From Cylicocyclus nassatus (Eukaryota; Nematoda; Chromadorea; Rhabditida; Strongylidae), in the NCBI GenBank assembly GCA_958299035.1, contig CATQJL010000001.1, positions 18,769,433 through 18,833,432 on the forward strand: a stretch of DNA of 64,000 bases. The letters run 5' to 3'. Within the stretch, counting starts at the first letter, position 1; every line of letters begins with the position of its first letter. Shown here in pieces: positions 11,816 through 22,737 of the stretch. The translations under genes and the position numbers were made by a program. The notes under the pieces were generated by a model. It was not told the DNA's origin, searched no databases, and saw only the letters and a list, made by a program, of their open reading frames with translations.

Positions 11816-12227
11816 GATATCTTTATATTAGATTGGTGGATAATTTCTGTTACATTTTTCGTAAAAATCTGAAAAGTTCCAGAATTTCTCTAGAATCTTC
11901 AAAGTTACTCTACATGTAGGCCATGTTGGGGCGTACACAACAGTGTGGCTGATGCCGCAAATGCACAATTAGCCAAACTTTACGACAATTCTATGAGCAC
12001 ACTCAAAATTGTCATTTTTTCTTTGCTTTTCTTCTCTGCGTCTAATTGTGTTTTTTCTCTCCCATAATTTCTAGCATATTTTCGCATCGTCTCTTTTATA
12101 ATAGCACTTTAATACCGCTACCACTCCAAGAACAAGCGGTGAAAAACAACTCAGAAAAATCGAAGATTTGTCGGAAATTTTTAATATTGTGTGCATCGTG
12201 TAGGATTTGGTAGGGAAAAGTTGAAAA
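11816..12227. other. No gene; AT-rich spacer
   Basis: This lies between the 3' end of LINE A and an AAT microsatellite. Nothing recognisable was seen. Confidence 0.4.
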
Positions 12228-12289
12228 TAAAAAAATAAAATAAAATAATAATAAAATAATAATAATAAATAATAAATAAATAAATATTA

Positions 12290-12322
<33 letters not shown>

Positions 12323-12355
12323 TAATAATAATATATATTATGATATAAAATATTT
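12228..12355. repeat. AAT/AATA microsatellite
   Basis: About 125 bp consist almost only of A and T, in AAT and AAAT units with interruptions. It is a simple sequence repeat with no coding role. Confidence 0.9.
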
Positions 12356-13238
12356 TGCAAATTCTTTAAGATTGTTCTTCATGTCAAAATACCAATGTGC
12401 GCTGACATGGCGCAACATGTAGCTCATGTGATCGTGTGCGGATATAATTGTGCCATCCCCCATGTTCGCTAAAAACTATGGACTATACCCTGACCGACTA
12501 CCACATCGCCCTGTCTCTTCTCAGTCACCTGGAAAAATGCCACTCTGCTGACAAAAATATCCATGAAATGTATTCCCACCGAAGAAGTGGGTGTTTTCCC
12601 CACGGACCGCGGATCTGACAGTACCAACGGGTAGCCTTTGCACCCCGCCAACAATCCTTAAACATAAGAATCTTTGAAAATTATTTAGATTTTTCAAAAA
12701 TACAAATAGAAGTGTGATGCGCATCCCAGTTACCTAAAAAAACTACACTTGCCAATTCCCTAATCAGCCTCATCTAATAAATTCGTATTCTTTGAAATAA
12801 CGGGGAATATAGTTCTAGCGGTTTCATAACGCATCTGGGCGATTTGCAATGAATTATACATGTTTTTTCTAGAAATATAATCTATAGTAATCTATAAGCC
12901 TTTAGGGAGGAAATTAGTGAGTGTTCCAGTGTGAAAAAAATTTCACACTGCTGTCATTGAGTAATACTCTCCGGAAAACTCTTCTGATTTTCAACTGTTA
13001 ATTTTGCAAAATTCTGAACATAAAAGCAAGAATGAAAAATGATCGAAATGACACGCGCAGGTTTCTGGAGTTAATTGCGCTTTGATTGATGATTTCAAGC
13101 TTAGTCATTAGGAAGAAACAATGCTGCATTAAGTGTCTTGCATCAAAACTTATGTCCTTTTTAGTCGCTTTCATGAAGGATTCCATGCTCTCTCATGTTT
13201 TTTGAAAAATGAGGAGAAATTTGGAGTGGCCAATAAAT
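12356..13238. other. No gene; contains a short perfect palindrome
   Basis: No convincing coding sequence was seen. At 12927-12950 CAGTGTGAAA and TTTCACACTG form a 10-bp inverted repeat around AAAA, a possible small hairpin. Confidence 0.4.
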
Positions 13239-13440
13239 ACAGTGCTGGCCAAAACTATAGATCCACTCTGAAAACTGTCGTAACTCATCTGCTTCTCAAC
13301 GAATTGATCTGAAATTTGGTACAGCAATGTGTTTAACAGGTTACCATCAGTGACCAGAACGGATCCCGATTTCGTTCGATTATTCAGGAAAAAATCAAAA
13401 ATTTTGAAAAAAGCACGCTTGAAGGCTGGCCAAAACTACA
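13239..13440 (+). mobile_element. Left end of a Tc1-like transposon with IR/DR arrangement
   Basis: A TA is followed by CAGTGCTGGCCAAAACTATA (from 13241). About 180 bp further, at 13425-13447, the same motif returns as GGCTGGCCAAAACTACAGATC. Two direct copies of a transposase-binding motif inside one terminal repeat are typical of IR/DR Tc1-like elements. No right end (the inverse motif) was found and no DDE transposase could be read downstream, so only a fragment seems to remain. Confidence 0.6.
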
Positions 13441-14094
13441 GATCCACCTAGAGTTTTTGTCCACTAAAGTGGCGTGCACCTCCATGATGTTGCTGACAAT
13501 GCGGCAAAGGCTAGATTGAGAAAGCACAATTCGTCCGCTCTGCTTCCACGGGACTTCCAAACGACAGGGTTTTTTTTTGTTTTATTTTGGGCCCGCATTG
13601 AGTTAAACAGGGACGAAAAAACTTGCAATATGCAAAAATCGAGATAACCAAATTTTGTTTAAACACTGCCTTCAAGTGGTTTACGGAACGTAGCAACCTG
13701 CCTCGATGATATAGTATTGTGTGTGGTAGGGCTAAAGGAGTGAAAACTTACTGACTTTGTTCGCAAAAATCCCGAAGTATCAAAACAGAGTTTGCCTGGA
13801 AAGGCGTGTTTTCGAATAGCAGGAAATTGCATCGTCTTTGGCAAAATCCGAAGAAGATTAGAACTATCAGGATCATGGGCTAGCTAAAGAATGTTGTCTA
13901 ACTGTAAGCTTTCCTAAATACAATCACATACTACGCAATATTCCCTAACGTTAGAACTCTTTGTGGCCCACTAGATGTTAACTGAAGAATGATGTAAAGT
14001 GGGACTGGATCCGCAAAAGCAAGAATCTTTTGAGAACATTCAACGAGGACATCAGAAAATCAACTAAACCTAGCCCCTTAAAGCAAACTAGATG
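13441..14094. other. No gene recognised downstream of the Tc1-like end
   Basis: I looked for transposase remnants in all frames and could not name any. Short frames of about 60 codons on the minus strand (13511-13696, 13659-13844) have no recognisable motif. Confidence 0.35.
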
Positions 14095-14478
14095 GCAAAC
14101 CCGGCTCCGCCCGGGGCCAAACTTTGCACACATACACTTCGGGGCAGGGAGCGTGTCATAGTCCACTTCTCGTTATCGATCGATGTCGATTTTATCGATT
14201 TTTTGCAAAATTTGAGCTAGGGGGCTGGGATTTTGCACAGGGGGGTAATCGAACATGCTGATCACCCCCGTGGGGAAAAAATCGATAAAAATCGGTAAAA
14301 TCGACATCGATCGATAACGAAAAGTGGACTATGACACGCTCCCTGCCCCGAAGTATATGTGTGCCAAGTTTGGTCCCGATCGGTTCAGAAATAAAAATTT
14401 CTATTCCGCACATACGTACAGACATACATACAGACAGACATACATACAGACAGACATTCAGCTTTATATATAAGATGA
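14095..14478. repeat. Foldback element with ATCGAT-rich arms and an ACAG/ACAT tail
   Basis: The left part contains GGCCAAACTTTGCACACATA and TCGATCGATGTCGAT. The right part (about 14284-14380) is their inverse. The right end is an ACAGACATACAT microsatellite followed by TTCAGCTTTATATATAAGAT. Related copies are at 50255-51195 (longer), 19190-19450 (right half) and 54128-54290 (partial). The reproducible tail suggests a defined end of an unclassified non-coding element. Confidence 0.7.
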
Positions 14479-14846
14479 TAGAATTATCATCAGATGCAAG
14501 CGACTGTGGAATCAGTTGATGGGTCATAGGATCCGATTGCGCATGCTTCGACTTTTTTACCTAAGCAAAAAAATTTACTCACAAGCCAAGGGGGAAGCGT
14601 GAGAATCGTTTTCGCGATAAAAGATTTCATATCCTACTCTTTGCGGAGCACAGATTTGTTGACCATCTTTGGTAGAAGGAAAGGTGTTTTCGTATACTAT
14701 GCTAACATACTAATATGGTTTACGAACGACGTAGAACGCGTTGGGCCCTTGACATTTATTAGGAAAACGCAAGAGTTCCCCCTCTACATATCGGCGTACA
14801 TACCGAAGGTTCACTAGGAATAATTTCATAACAACACGCAAACATA

Positions 14847-15745
14847 TTGGGTTGATGCAAAAATAATGAGCGTTTTCAAATGCTTACTTCAACTTGCTAT
14901 AACTTTCTACACAATCTATATTTTGAAATGAGGTAAAGGCCATCTGATGCAGCAAACCTTTCGCAATACAATGCACATTAATTTATACTCACATCTCACA
15001 TGTGCAAAAATATGAATTAAAAAACAAAACAATTTATTTTCTGGAGTCTCGTTTTTGACAAAATATAATGCCCTTCACAGTTTGTTAGTATAATTTATAA
15101 GTAGCCTACCTTGTAGCCGCAAGTCAGTAGTACAACAAACATGAAAAGAGCATGGAGAAAAGAGATTGGCGTAAAGAAAAAATCAAAATCTAAAATATCA
15201 ACTATTTCACAATTTTTACAGTACCTCAAAATTCCGAACCATTGATGTTTCTGATTTTCTGCGTGCTGAACAGCTAAATGCCTTTGCTAAAGCTGTCAAC
15301 AGGATGCTCTACTCTCACGCTCATAGAAATGAGCAAAACTTTAGGGATTGCTTTCTACAAAAGAGAGATGCGGCTATAGAATGATCGCAATCATTGCACA
15401 TGTAAAGGCGCGATCGCTTAACTTAGATAACTTTAAAAAATATGGTTAAGATGCATAATGTAGACAATTTCTGTTACATATAGTGGCTGAAAACGAGCCT
15501 TAATTTGCGCTTGAATTCCGGCCAGAAAAGTGAATGCAACAAAAATCTAGTTTCGAGTGCGGTCATTTGAAGCCCTATAAATTCTTAACAAACTAGGCTA
15601 AATGTCCCTTTTAGGCAGCTTTGTATAAAGCTTTGAGAGAGCTTCTCAGTAATGTGTTGAATTTGTTTCAAAGGAAGAAGTTTGATTGAGAAAAGCTGTC
15701 GAAAAAAGTCCTAGAATAACGCGTATTAATTTTGCATCAACCTAA
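14847..15745. mobile_element. Mariner-type non-autonomous element, 899 bp
   Basis: The ends TTGGGTTGATGCAAAAATAA and the inverse TTATT... ATTTTGCATCAACCTAA are bounded by TA on both sides (14845-14846 and 15746-15747). The interior aligns in order with 34067-34986, for example TTGTAGCCG, CAGTAGTACAA and TGAACAG blocks. It also belongs with 39909-40827 by terminus and length. All three are about 900-920 bp, and none has a long open frame, so this is a MITE-like family. Confidence 0.8.
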
Positions 15746-15747
15746 TA

Positions 15748-16576
15748 TCAAGGTGCGGCGGGTACGCCTCAACCACAGAGACCACAATCACCTAGCCCAT
15801 AGTGAGCGAGCAAGTTTTAATATAAGGGACGGCTCTACAACAACGCTTTTTGGAAGTCGGGTGAATGCGGCGGTTTAGAACGTTGAGACCGTGGCGTTGA
15901 GAGACTGTAAAATGACTGCCATTGAAGATCACCCGTGAAATTTTACCAAGGACTCTATAATGAAGCAAGTGATAACTTACGTGGAGGTTAAAAGTGAACA
16001 AAAGTTTGGCGAGAGGTTAGGATGAAGCATTCAGGAGCACATCTTTGTGCCAAAAAAAATTCGCTTTTTTTCTTTTCAGTTGCATATTTGTAACACTTTG
16101 CTTACCCGCTTCTGGATAGTACATCTTAACTAAACATGAGTCGTAGAGAGCAAGGATCGAAGTAGTAACAAACAATCTTATTCAGTACTGAAAGAGTTTA
16201 TGTATATATTTGCAGAGAATGTCACACGCTTGAAATGTCAAACCAGCAACACCTCTGAAATCGAGTCGGAAATGCTTCATAGGATGCAGAAATGATATGC
16301 GCAAGATGTATTGGTGCATTGCCAAAGAACCAATCATCGAAAGCATCGATAATACTCCTTAACTGCTTTCGATTAGATGCTTTTGAGCTAATCCAAAAAT
16401 CTGCCTATACCGTCATTTTATACTTTATCCCTATAAACAAGAAACCAGCAGTCATTAGTACCCCACATCTTTCCCCACCCCAAAACTGCACCCTTTGTAA
16501 ATTGATGTCGAGGAGTAGTCAGCATGTATTTATGCTGTGGTCAGCATAAACTAAACTTGCAAGCATCAGAATTTCG
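15748..16576. other. AT-rich DNA, no gene recognised
   Basis: A frame of 85 codons at 16292-16549 has no recognisable motif. No repeat structure was noticed. Confidence 0.35.
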
Positions 16577-16856
16577 TGTAAAGAGTCAAATACCGCCATT
16601 ATGCGCCGCCTTCGCGGGTCACTAGTCCTTCACAGAGTTTGTTAAGCATGTGCGAAAGGGCCAGTATCTTTAAATGCAGCACGTACTGCACTCGTTTCTC
16701 CACCCTTAGATCCTCACTTGTCTTGCTAGCTTTCATCACTGCGCTCATGAGAACGCCCAGAAGATACGTCACGCAGCGCAAAGCTACCAAAACTAAGAGA
16801 CAGTCGCGAGGATCTGAGCCGATGGACTTGTGACAGCAGCTATATGTAAAGAGTCA
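16577..16856 (-). other. GC-rich island between 12-bp direct repeats; possible retrocopy or exon
   Basis: TGTAAAGAGTCA occurs at 16577-16588 and again at 16845-16856, exactly bracketing a 256-bp segment that is clearly richer in GC than its surroundings. The minus strand is open for about 78 codons (roughly 16838 down to 16599) to a stop. It has a hydrophobic stretch (LLVLVALRCVTYLLGVL) followed by a charged, helix-prone segment ending TREGGA. There are no inverted termini and no poly(A) or poly(T) run. Direct repeats of this length suggest target duplication by a retrotransposition-type event. A real terminal exon is the alternative. I recognise no family. Confidence 0.35.
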
Positions 16857-17429
16857 TGACTCTCAGATGTCTTTATAGCCAGACGGGCGCTAAACTGGTC
16901 ATTTCATATTTGAGAGCTGAAAAAGTTGCAAATTTTGAAGAAATAATACTTTAAATAGCCATGTAAGTTGTACAACCTCAACATTACATTCTAAAACAGG
17001 CTGAGTAAAGTACGTGTAAGTCTCTCTTAAAAAAAAGTTGTTAGAATGATCAAAACTGAATGGTCTTTTCAAGCATTCTTTCTCTGCAATGGGTGTATAG
17101 CAGAAAATCATTAAGACAATTTTACAAAGAGGAGGACTTCCTTTTCTAATAAAATTCAAAAAAGCAAATTTGTCGAGATTGCGACAAGTTATAGAATTTT
17201 GAAAATAGAATTTTCGGGGCAATCTAGTAATTTTTGTCGCTGAAAACTGCAACAAAAAAGATGTTTAAACCACTAGATTATTGAATTACTCGACTAGTTG
17301 AATATGCGGGAAGGTTAAGTAATTTGATTATTCATAGTCGAATATTCAAGCAAGTATAATTACTCGGCTATTCGAATAATACAACATTCGGTCAACTGCA
17401 TTTATTCGAATATTCGTTCATTCGACTTT
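16857..17429. other. AT-rich DNA ending in TATTCGAATATTCG-type repeats
   Basis: From about 17280 to the gap the sequence is packed with self-complementary ATTCGAATA-like words. These resemble the end of an inverted-repeat element cut by the gap. The 118-codon minus-strand frame at 16899-17255 has no recognised motif. Confidence 0.35.
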
Positions 17430-17929
17430 NNNNNNNNNNNNNNNNNNNNNNNNNNNNNNNNNNNNNNNNNNNNNNNNNNNNNNNNNNNNNNNNNNNNNNN
17501 NNNNNNNNNNNNNNNNNNNNNNNNNNNNNNNNNNNNNNNNNNNNNNNNNNNNNNNNNNNNNNNNNNNNNNNNNNNNNNNNNNNNNNNNNNNNNNNNNNNN
17601 NNNNNNNNNNNNNNNNNNNNNNNNNNNNNNNNNNNNNNNNNNNNNNNNNNNNNNNNNNNNNNNNNNNNNNNNNNNNNNNNNNNNNNNNNNNNNNNNNNNN
17701 NNNNNNNNNNNNNNNNNNNNNNNNNNNNNNNNNNNNNNNNNNNNNNNNNNNNNNNNNNNNNNNNNNNNNNNNNNNNNNNNNNNNNNNNNNNNNNNNNNNN
17801 NNNNNNNNNNNNNNNNNNNNNNNNNNNNNNNNNNNNNNNNNNNNNNNNNNNNNNNNNNNNNNNNNNNNNNNNNNNNNNNNNNNNNNNNNNNNNNNNNNNN
17901 NNNNNNNNNNNNNNNNNNNNNNNNNNNNN
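17430..17929. other. Assembly gap, exactly 500 N
   Basis: The run of N is exactly 500 long, a conventional placeholder size, so the true distance is unknown. Open frames that span it are artefacts of translating N. Confidence 0.99.
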
Positions 17930-17954
17930 AAGCAGTGGTATCAACGCAGAGTAC
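17930..17954 (+). other. SMART cDNA primer/adapter sequence left in the assembly
   Basis: The 25 bases directly after the gap begin AAGCAGTGGTATCAACGCAG and continue AGTAC. This is the widely used SMART/template-switch oligonucleotide core. An exact match of this length touching a gap edge is best explained by untrimmed adapter in the reads that built the contig end. It is not genomic. Confidence 0.93.
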
Positions 17955-19120
17955 TACAGACACGTGAAAGGTGGAGGCGAAGTTACGAGCTTTCGTGATG
18001 CAGTTACAGTCACCTCACCGTATCTCTCCAAGAAGACCCTGTAATCCTCAGAGACCACGATTTTCGTAAAGAGCGTGTTCGAAAACCTCTATAAGCGAAG
18101 TTTCCTTACAATTCGAGAGCATCAACATTTTGACCAAAATCCACCGGCCAGCTTCAGAGCGTAAAACGAGAAAAAATGAAATTACTCGAACATCTTGGAA
18201 AACTTGCTTATAAGGGTTATCCGACCTGCTGATTACGAAAACTACATCTGCTTAGCAAGAGAGCTTCATATTTTAGAGTTACGTTGAGAAAAATTTAGAA
18301 CGACATGATTTTTCCAGAATTCACCAGCCTTTCTAACTCCTATGGAAAGATGCCTGTGACTACTTTTTAGCGCTGCGTAATCTATAGAAGAAGTACTATC
18401 CAAAGGTCCTTACTGGAGTCTACTAGGGACAGTGCGCGCTGCTTTACCCTTCGCGAAAAGACGTCTATAGAAAGATTTGAGAATATTGAAATCGGAATAT
18501 CAAGGATACGCTGTATATCGAAAGACTTGCCTTGATGAACTGAGCACAAAGCTTTCTTCGGATTCAGAATATATTCATTCCGAAGGAAGTTACGGCGAGT
18601 AGAATTTAGAAACGCGTGATTTTCCCAAATTTACCAACGCTTCTATCTCTTTTGGGAGACAGTCCGCAGCTACTCTTGAACGCACGATAACCTACAAGGA
18701 CAGTACTATCGAACAGTGCTCACTGGAACTTTTATGTTACACAGACGCTGCGTTACATCCTTGTGAAAAGACCTCCACAGAAAAAATTCGAAAAAACTGG
18801 AAATGGAATATAGAGCATACTGTATATCAAAACATTTGCATCGACGATCTGAACACAATGCTGTTTCTGGATTCGGAATATACTCATTCATAAGGAAGTT
18901 ATGGCGTTGCGTACTCTGCGTGATTCGCATAATTTCGCAGATCCTGAAATGTCGCGAACTTCCCGGATTATCGCGCACTCTGGCGGAAATCCCGGAATTC
19001 CGCGAAGTTCACGGAATATTGACATTCTGTGGGCGGTATTGTGATCTTGAGCAGATCTTAAAACAAATTCGATCAGAGTGGCATTCTACCATGCTCCTGT
19101 AGTATACTGTCTGTGTGTCA
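17955..19120 (+). repeat. Dispersed repeat S, copy 1
   Basis: The order of blocks (GAGCTTTCGTGA, AGACCACGATTTTCGT, GTTCGAAAACCTCTA, AGCATCAACATTTTGACC, GCTTCAGAGCGTA) recurs at 42840-43640 on the same strand and on the minus strand between 39030 and 41340. Later blocks include CTGAACACAATGCTG and a ...GGCG TGC/GTACTC TGCGTGATT... segment. No copy has an open frame over the shared region, so it is a non-coding repeat of unknown class. Confidence 0.75.
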
Positions 19121-19189
19121 TCGGCGACAGAAAATGGTAATACTGTTATCAACACACTGAATCTAACCAAAATGATAATCGATAATTCT

Positions 19190-19450
19190 GCAAACTAATA
19201 TTGTATTCGGAATCCCCATGCTCACTTACCCCCTGTGCCAACTCCCGGCCCCGTAGGTGAACTCTGCAAATAAATCGATAAGAATCGATAAAATCGATAT
19301 CGATCGATGACGAAAAGTAGCCTATGACACCCGCCGGGGCCCGAAGTGTATGTGTGCCAAGTTTTGTCCGGATCGGTTCAGAAATAGAATTTTCCATTTG
19401 GAGCATACGTACAGACAAACAGACGTTCAGCTTCATATATGAGATGATGC
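19190..19450. repeat. Partial copy of the ATCGAT-rich foldback family
   Basis: It shares with 50820-51195 the sequence TGCTCACTTACCCCCTGTG-like, the AAAATCGATATCGATCGATG block, GTATGTGTGCCAAGTTT and the tail TTCAGCTTCATATATGAGAT. Only the right half of the family is present. Confidence 0.7.
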
Positions 19451-19735
19451 GCCTCGCCGAGCTGAATCGAACGGTGTCCTCGGATTCAAAATTCGTCCAT
19501 TCTGAAGCGAGATATGGCTAAATTGACGATCATTCCGGCGCACTGCGGCGGAGTGTGGCACACTCTGCCGCACTCCGGCGCACTCTGCCACACTCCGGCG
19601 CACTGTGGCGGAGTGTGGCGGAGTGCGCCACAGTCCGGCGACTTTTTTGACGAATTATGAGCGGTATTGTACACACATTCATTCATACATACATACATAC
19701 ATACAGACACATTCAGCTTTATATATTAGGTGAGG
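19440..19735. repeat. GC-rich GGCGCACT/GGAGTGTG simple repeat plus ACAT tail, linked to repeat S
   Basis: From 19540 to 19640 the sequence alternates short GC-rich units (CGGCGCACT, GGCGGAGTGTGGC) on both strands, so it is strongly self-complementary. It is followed by GGCGACTTTTTTGACGAATT and then GAGCGGTATTGTAC, the same flank as at 43567-43610. A CATACATACATA run and CAGCTTTATATATTA close it. Confidence 0.75.
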
Positions 19736-20762
19736 TTATGGTTCAAGATTACGATTAAAGATCTCAAAGAGTGCTCTACGTAGCATTGCCGTGCTGAAGG
19801 TCATGGATTGGATTACATCCTGAGCCTATTCTGCGGCAAAATTCTGCTCACAATTGCAGCGTCAGGCTGCCTCTCCAAAGAAGGGCAATGCGACAAGCCT
19901 GCTAAGAAAACCCCGCCGCATCAAAAATGCAGACATGCCTCTTACAGCAACTTTAATGAAAGCTAGGGCGTCCCCCGGAAGCGTTGGGCATTCGAACCCG
20001 ACGGATGCGAATAATGGGGTCACAGTCTTAGCAAAATGAACGGGGACGGTTAAAGCGGCTAGTTCATCAAAGGCAACGATCTAAGGCATCTCAGACTCTC
20101 TGTCTAGCTACATCTACATGGGTAGACTCACTTCTTGTTCTCGAGAATCAGAAGATTTTCTGAAAAGACGGGGAGTCGAAGTAGCCTGCATACAGGAAAG
20201 AGTGGAGCGAGGCAAAGTCACGCGACATCGGAGATGGATATAAGATCATCTACAACGGTGCCACTTGCACCAGAAACGGGTTAATATAGCTGTCCTCGGA
20301 GAGTCTGAAGAGCAATATAGTTAACGTAGAGCGCAAAAACGATGGTCTGGTGAGTACAAAGCAGGGGGAAAAGTCCCACGAGTAATCACCACCCACAAGT
20401 CGCATGTAAGGCTAATGAAGAGGGCGCATTCTGGCAGAAGCTTGATGGCCAAATCAGTTCAATTCCACCAAAAGAGACACTCCTGCTTGAAGCGCACCTC
20501 AACGGACATGTGGGATAAAGTCGAGAAGAAACCAGGAGATACCAAGAAGGCCACGGATACGGGACATGCAGTGAAGAAGGTGAGCGCACTTAAGAATTCG
20601 CCTCGGCCCATAAACTAGTTTTTAGCGAACATATTCTACATCAAGAAGGACGATCACGTCATAACATACGAGAGTGAGACTTCTGGGCTATTCGACAGCA
20701 TGACTTCAAAAAAAGTAAAGGATTGCAAAGTCATCCCAGTGAGAGCGGCATACCTCAACATA

Positions 20763-21430
20763 CAGAGTGTCCCAAAAAGATGTGCATATTGTTTGATCGT
20801 TAATAACTGTCTTGCTTTCATATCTTTTGCCGAGCTTGAGGTACCATTCTGTAGAGCGAGCATAAACTTAGATTTACAGTATGGAGAGAATCACTAATCA
20901 CTCTTCACTACTGTAGGATTACGATATTAGCCTTCAGCACGCATCGTCATTGTAGAATAGGCCTTTCAATGAAATGATTTCAAAAAAAAATCTGAAAATT
21001 TGTGCAGCAAGGCCTGCAAGCGTGCTAATTTCACTACATAACTTTCCACCAGTTTTTCGAGCTTTCTTGATAGCGCATTTACATTTCTGACGAGCATTGG
21101 AAAATCGGTTACCCTAAATCTGAAATAATTTACGAAAGAAACAATGTCCTGACGTGCAGTTTTCATATTTAGAATAAGCGACTTAGTAGGCCAGTACAAG
21201 AGTTTCTGGCTTGCTTTTTTTCTGAGGCAAAATACCCCTTTTAATAGCTCAAAATCCTTCTCGAAGTTCTTACCGTAATCTTACAGTGGAAGAGCGGCTG
21301 ATAATTCGCTTCTTATGTAAATCTAAGTTTAACCTCGTTCAAGAGAGTGGTACCTCAATTTAGGCAAAAGACATGAAAGCAAGAGAGTTATTAACCATCA
21401 AACAGAGTGCACATTTTTTGGGACACCCTG
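20763..21430. mobile_element. Tc1/mariner-type MITE nested in LINE B, 668 bp
   Basis: The termini CAGAGTGTCCCAAAAA and the inverse of CAGGGTGTCCCAAAAAA are bounded by TA at 20761-20762 and 21431-21432. The terminal repeats extend about 80 bp (GTTAATAACT, CTTGCTTTCATRTCTTTTGCC). Removing the element restores the continuity of the LINE reading before and after it, so it inserted after the LINE. A related start occurs at 56017. No transposase is present. Confidence 0.88.
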
Positions 21431-21785
21431 TAAACCACTGCTTCTCGACATCAAAATAACAATGGATAGGCACATTAGAAGAGCTACAGAGACCAGGAAG
21501 CGCATCATATGGTGGAGATTGAAGACGAACAGCGCGGCGTAGCAAGCACTGCTAACAACTCTACCAAGCTTGCAAGAAAACCCAGAGCGATTCTGGGCGA
21601 GCTTGAAAGACCGATTCCACGAAGTAGCACACATGATCCTGGGAAGTATAAAGCCAGCGAAAAGGACTGATCGCGAAACGTGGTGGTAGAACGACGAAGT
21701 GAAAAGTCATAAAGGAGAAGATGAAAGCATACCAGCGATGGCATAAGACGAAATCGGATGACGATCACCAGACATACCAACAAGC

Positions 21786-21932
21786 CAGTGGCGTACCGAG
21801 GGGGGGAGGGCGGGGGGGGGGGCGCGCCCCCCTTGAGAAAGGGTTGCGAAATTTTTGAAAGTTACCTATGTGGATTATAAAAATGTGCAAGTGACTTGTT
21901 TATCCCGAGCAGAAATCCTGGGTACGCCACTG
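21786..21932. mobile_element. hAT-type MITE nested in LINE B, 147 bp
   Basis: Inverted ends CAGTGGCGTACC and GGTACGCCACTG flank a GC-run-rich interior. The perfect 8-bp duplication CAACAAGC lies at 21778-21785 and 21933-21940. Deleting the element and one duplication rejoins the LINE protein reading (TYQQAQNAAKTPAKKA). It is one of three related CAGTGGCG elements in the window. Confidence 0.92.
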
Positions 21933-22737
21933 CAACAAGCCCAAAACGCTGCGAAGACTCCCGCAAAGAAGGCAAAAACAAGTGTACTTGAAAGAGCTCT
22001 GGGATCAGTTAGAGTCTCGCGAGAGAGAGCTGAGATATACCGGATAGCGGCAAAAAGAGTGAAATCACAAGAGATATGGAATACTCCCTTTATATTAGAG
22101 ACAATCTTGATAAGAAGTAAATGAAACCGGAGGACATTACCGAAAGATGAGAAAAAAATTCTTTGAAGAAATGGCCACCACAGACCGCACCACCATCAAC
22201 TCCATCTCAGAAGCCAATCCATACAAAAACCAGTACCAGCGGTCACGCAAGAGGAAGTATGGCTAGCCTCAAGAAGAAAAAAAATTGCGAAGCAAGTGGT
22301 CCAGACGACATACCAAGCGAGTTCAGGAAAATATGTGAACAATCCGGAGCCAAATGGTTAACGAGGCTCTTCAAACAAATCATAAGGAGCAAAGTATGCC
22401 TTGCGACTGGTACGTCAGCACCACGATCCCGATATGGAAGAACAAAGGAAACATAGCAGATTGCGCATCCTGCGGACCGATCCAACTGATGACCCACACT
22501 TCAAAAATCTTTGAGCATAATCGAAATGCGTCTTCGAGATATCATAGAGTTGTCACCGAATCAGTGCGGATTCGTGAAGGAAGTAGGTGCAACTGACGCA
22601 ACCCACTACGTTCGAATAGTAAGAGAGAATATGGAAAGCATAAAGAGAAGCATGTAACCTTCTTGGACTTAGAGCAAACCTTTGATAGGGTGCCCTATGA
22701 AGTCGTATAATATAATGGGTCTTACGGAAACTCAGGG

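Noticed and set aside
17402..17963. Two 180-codon open frames on the minus strand
   Set aside because: They consist almost entirely of translated N from the 500-base gap.
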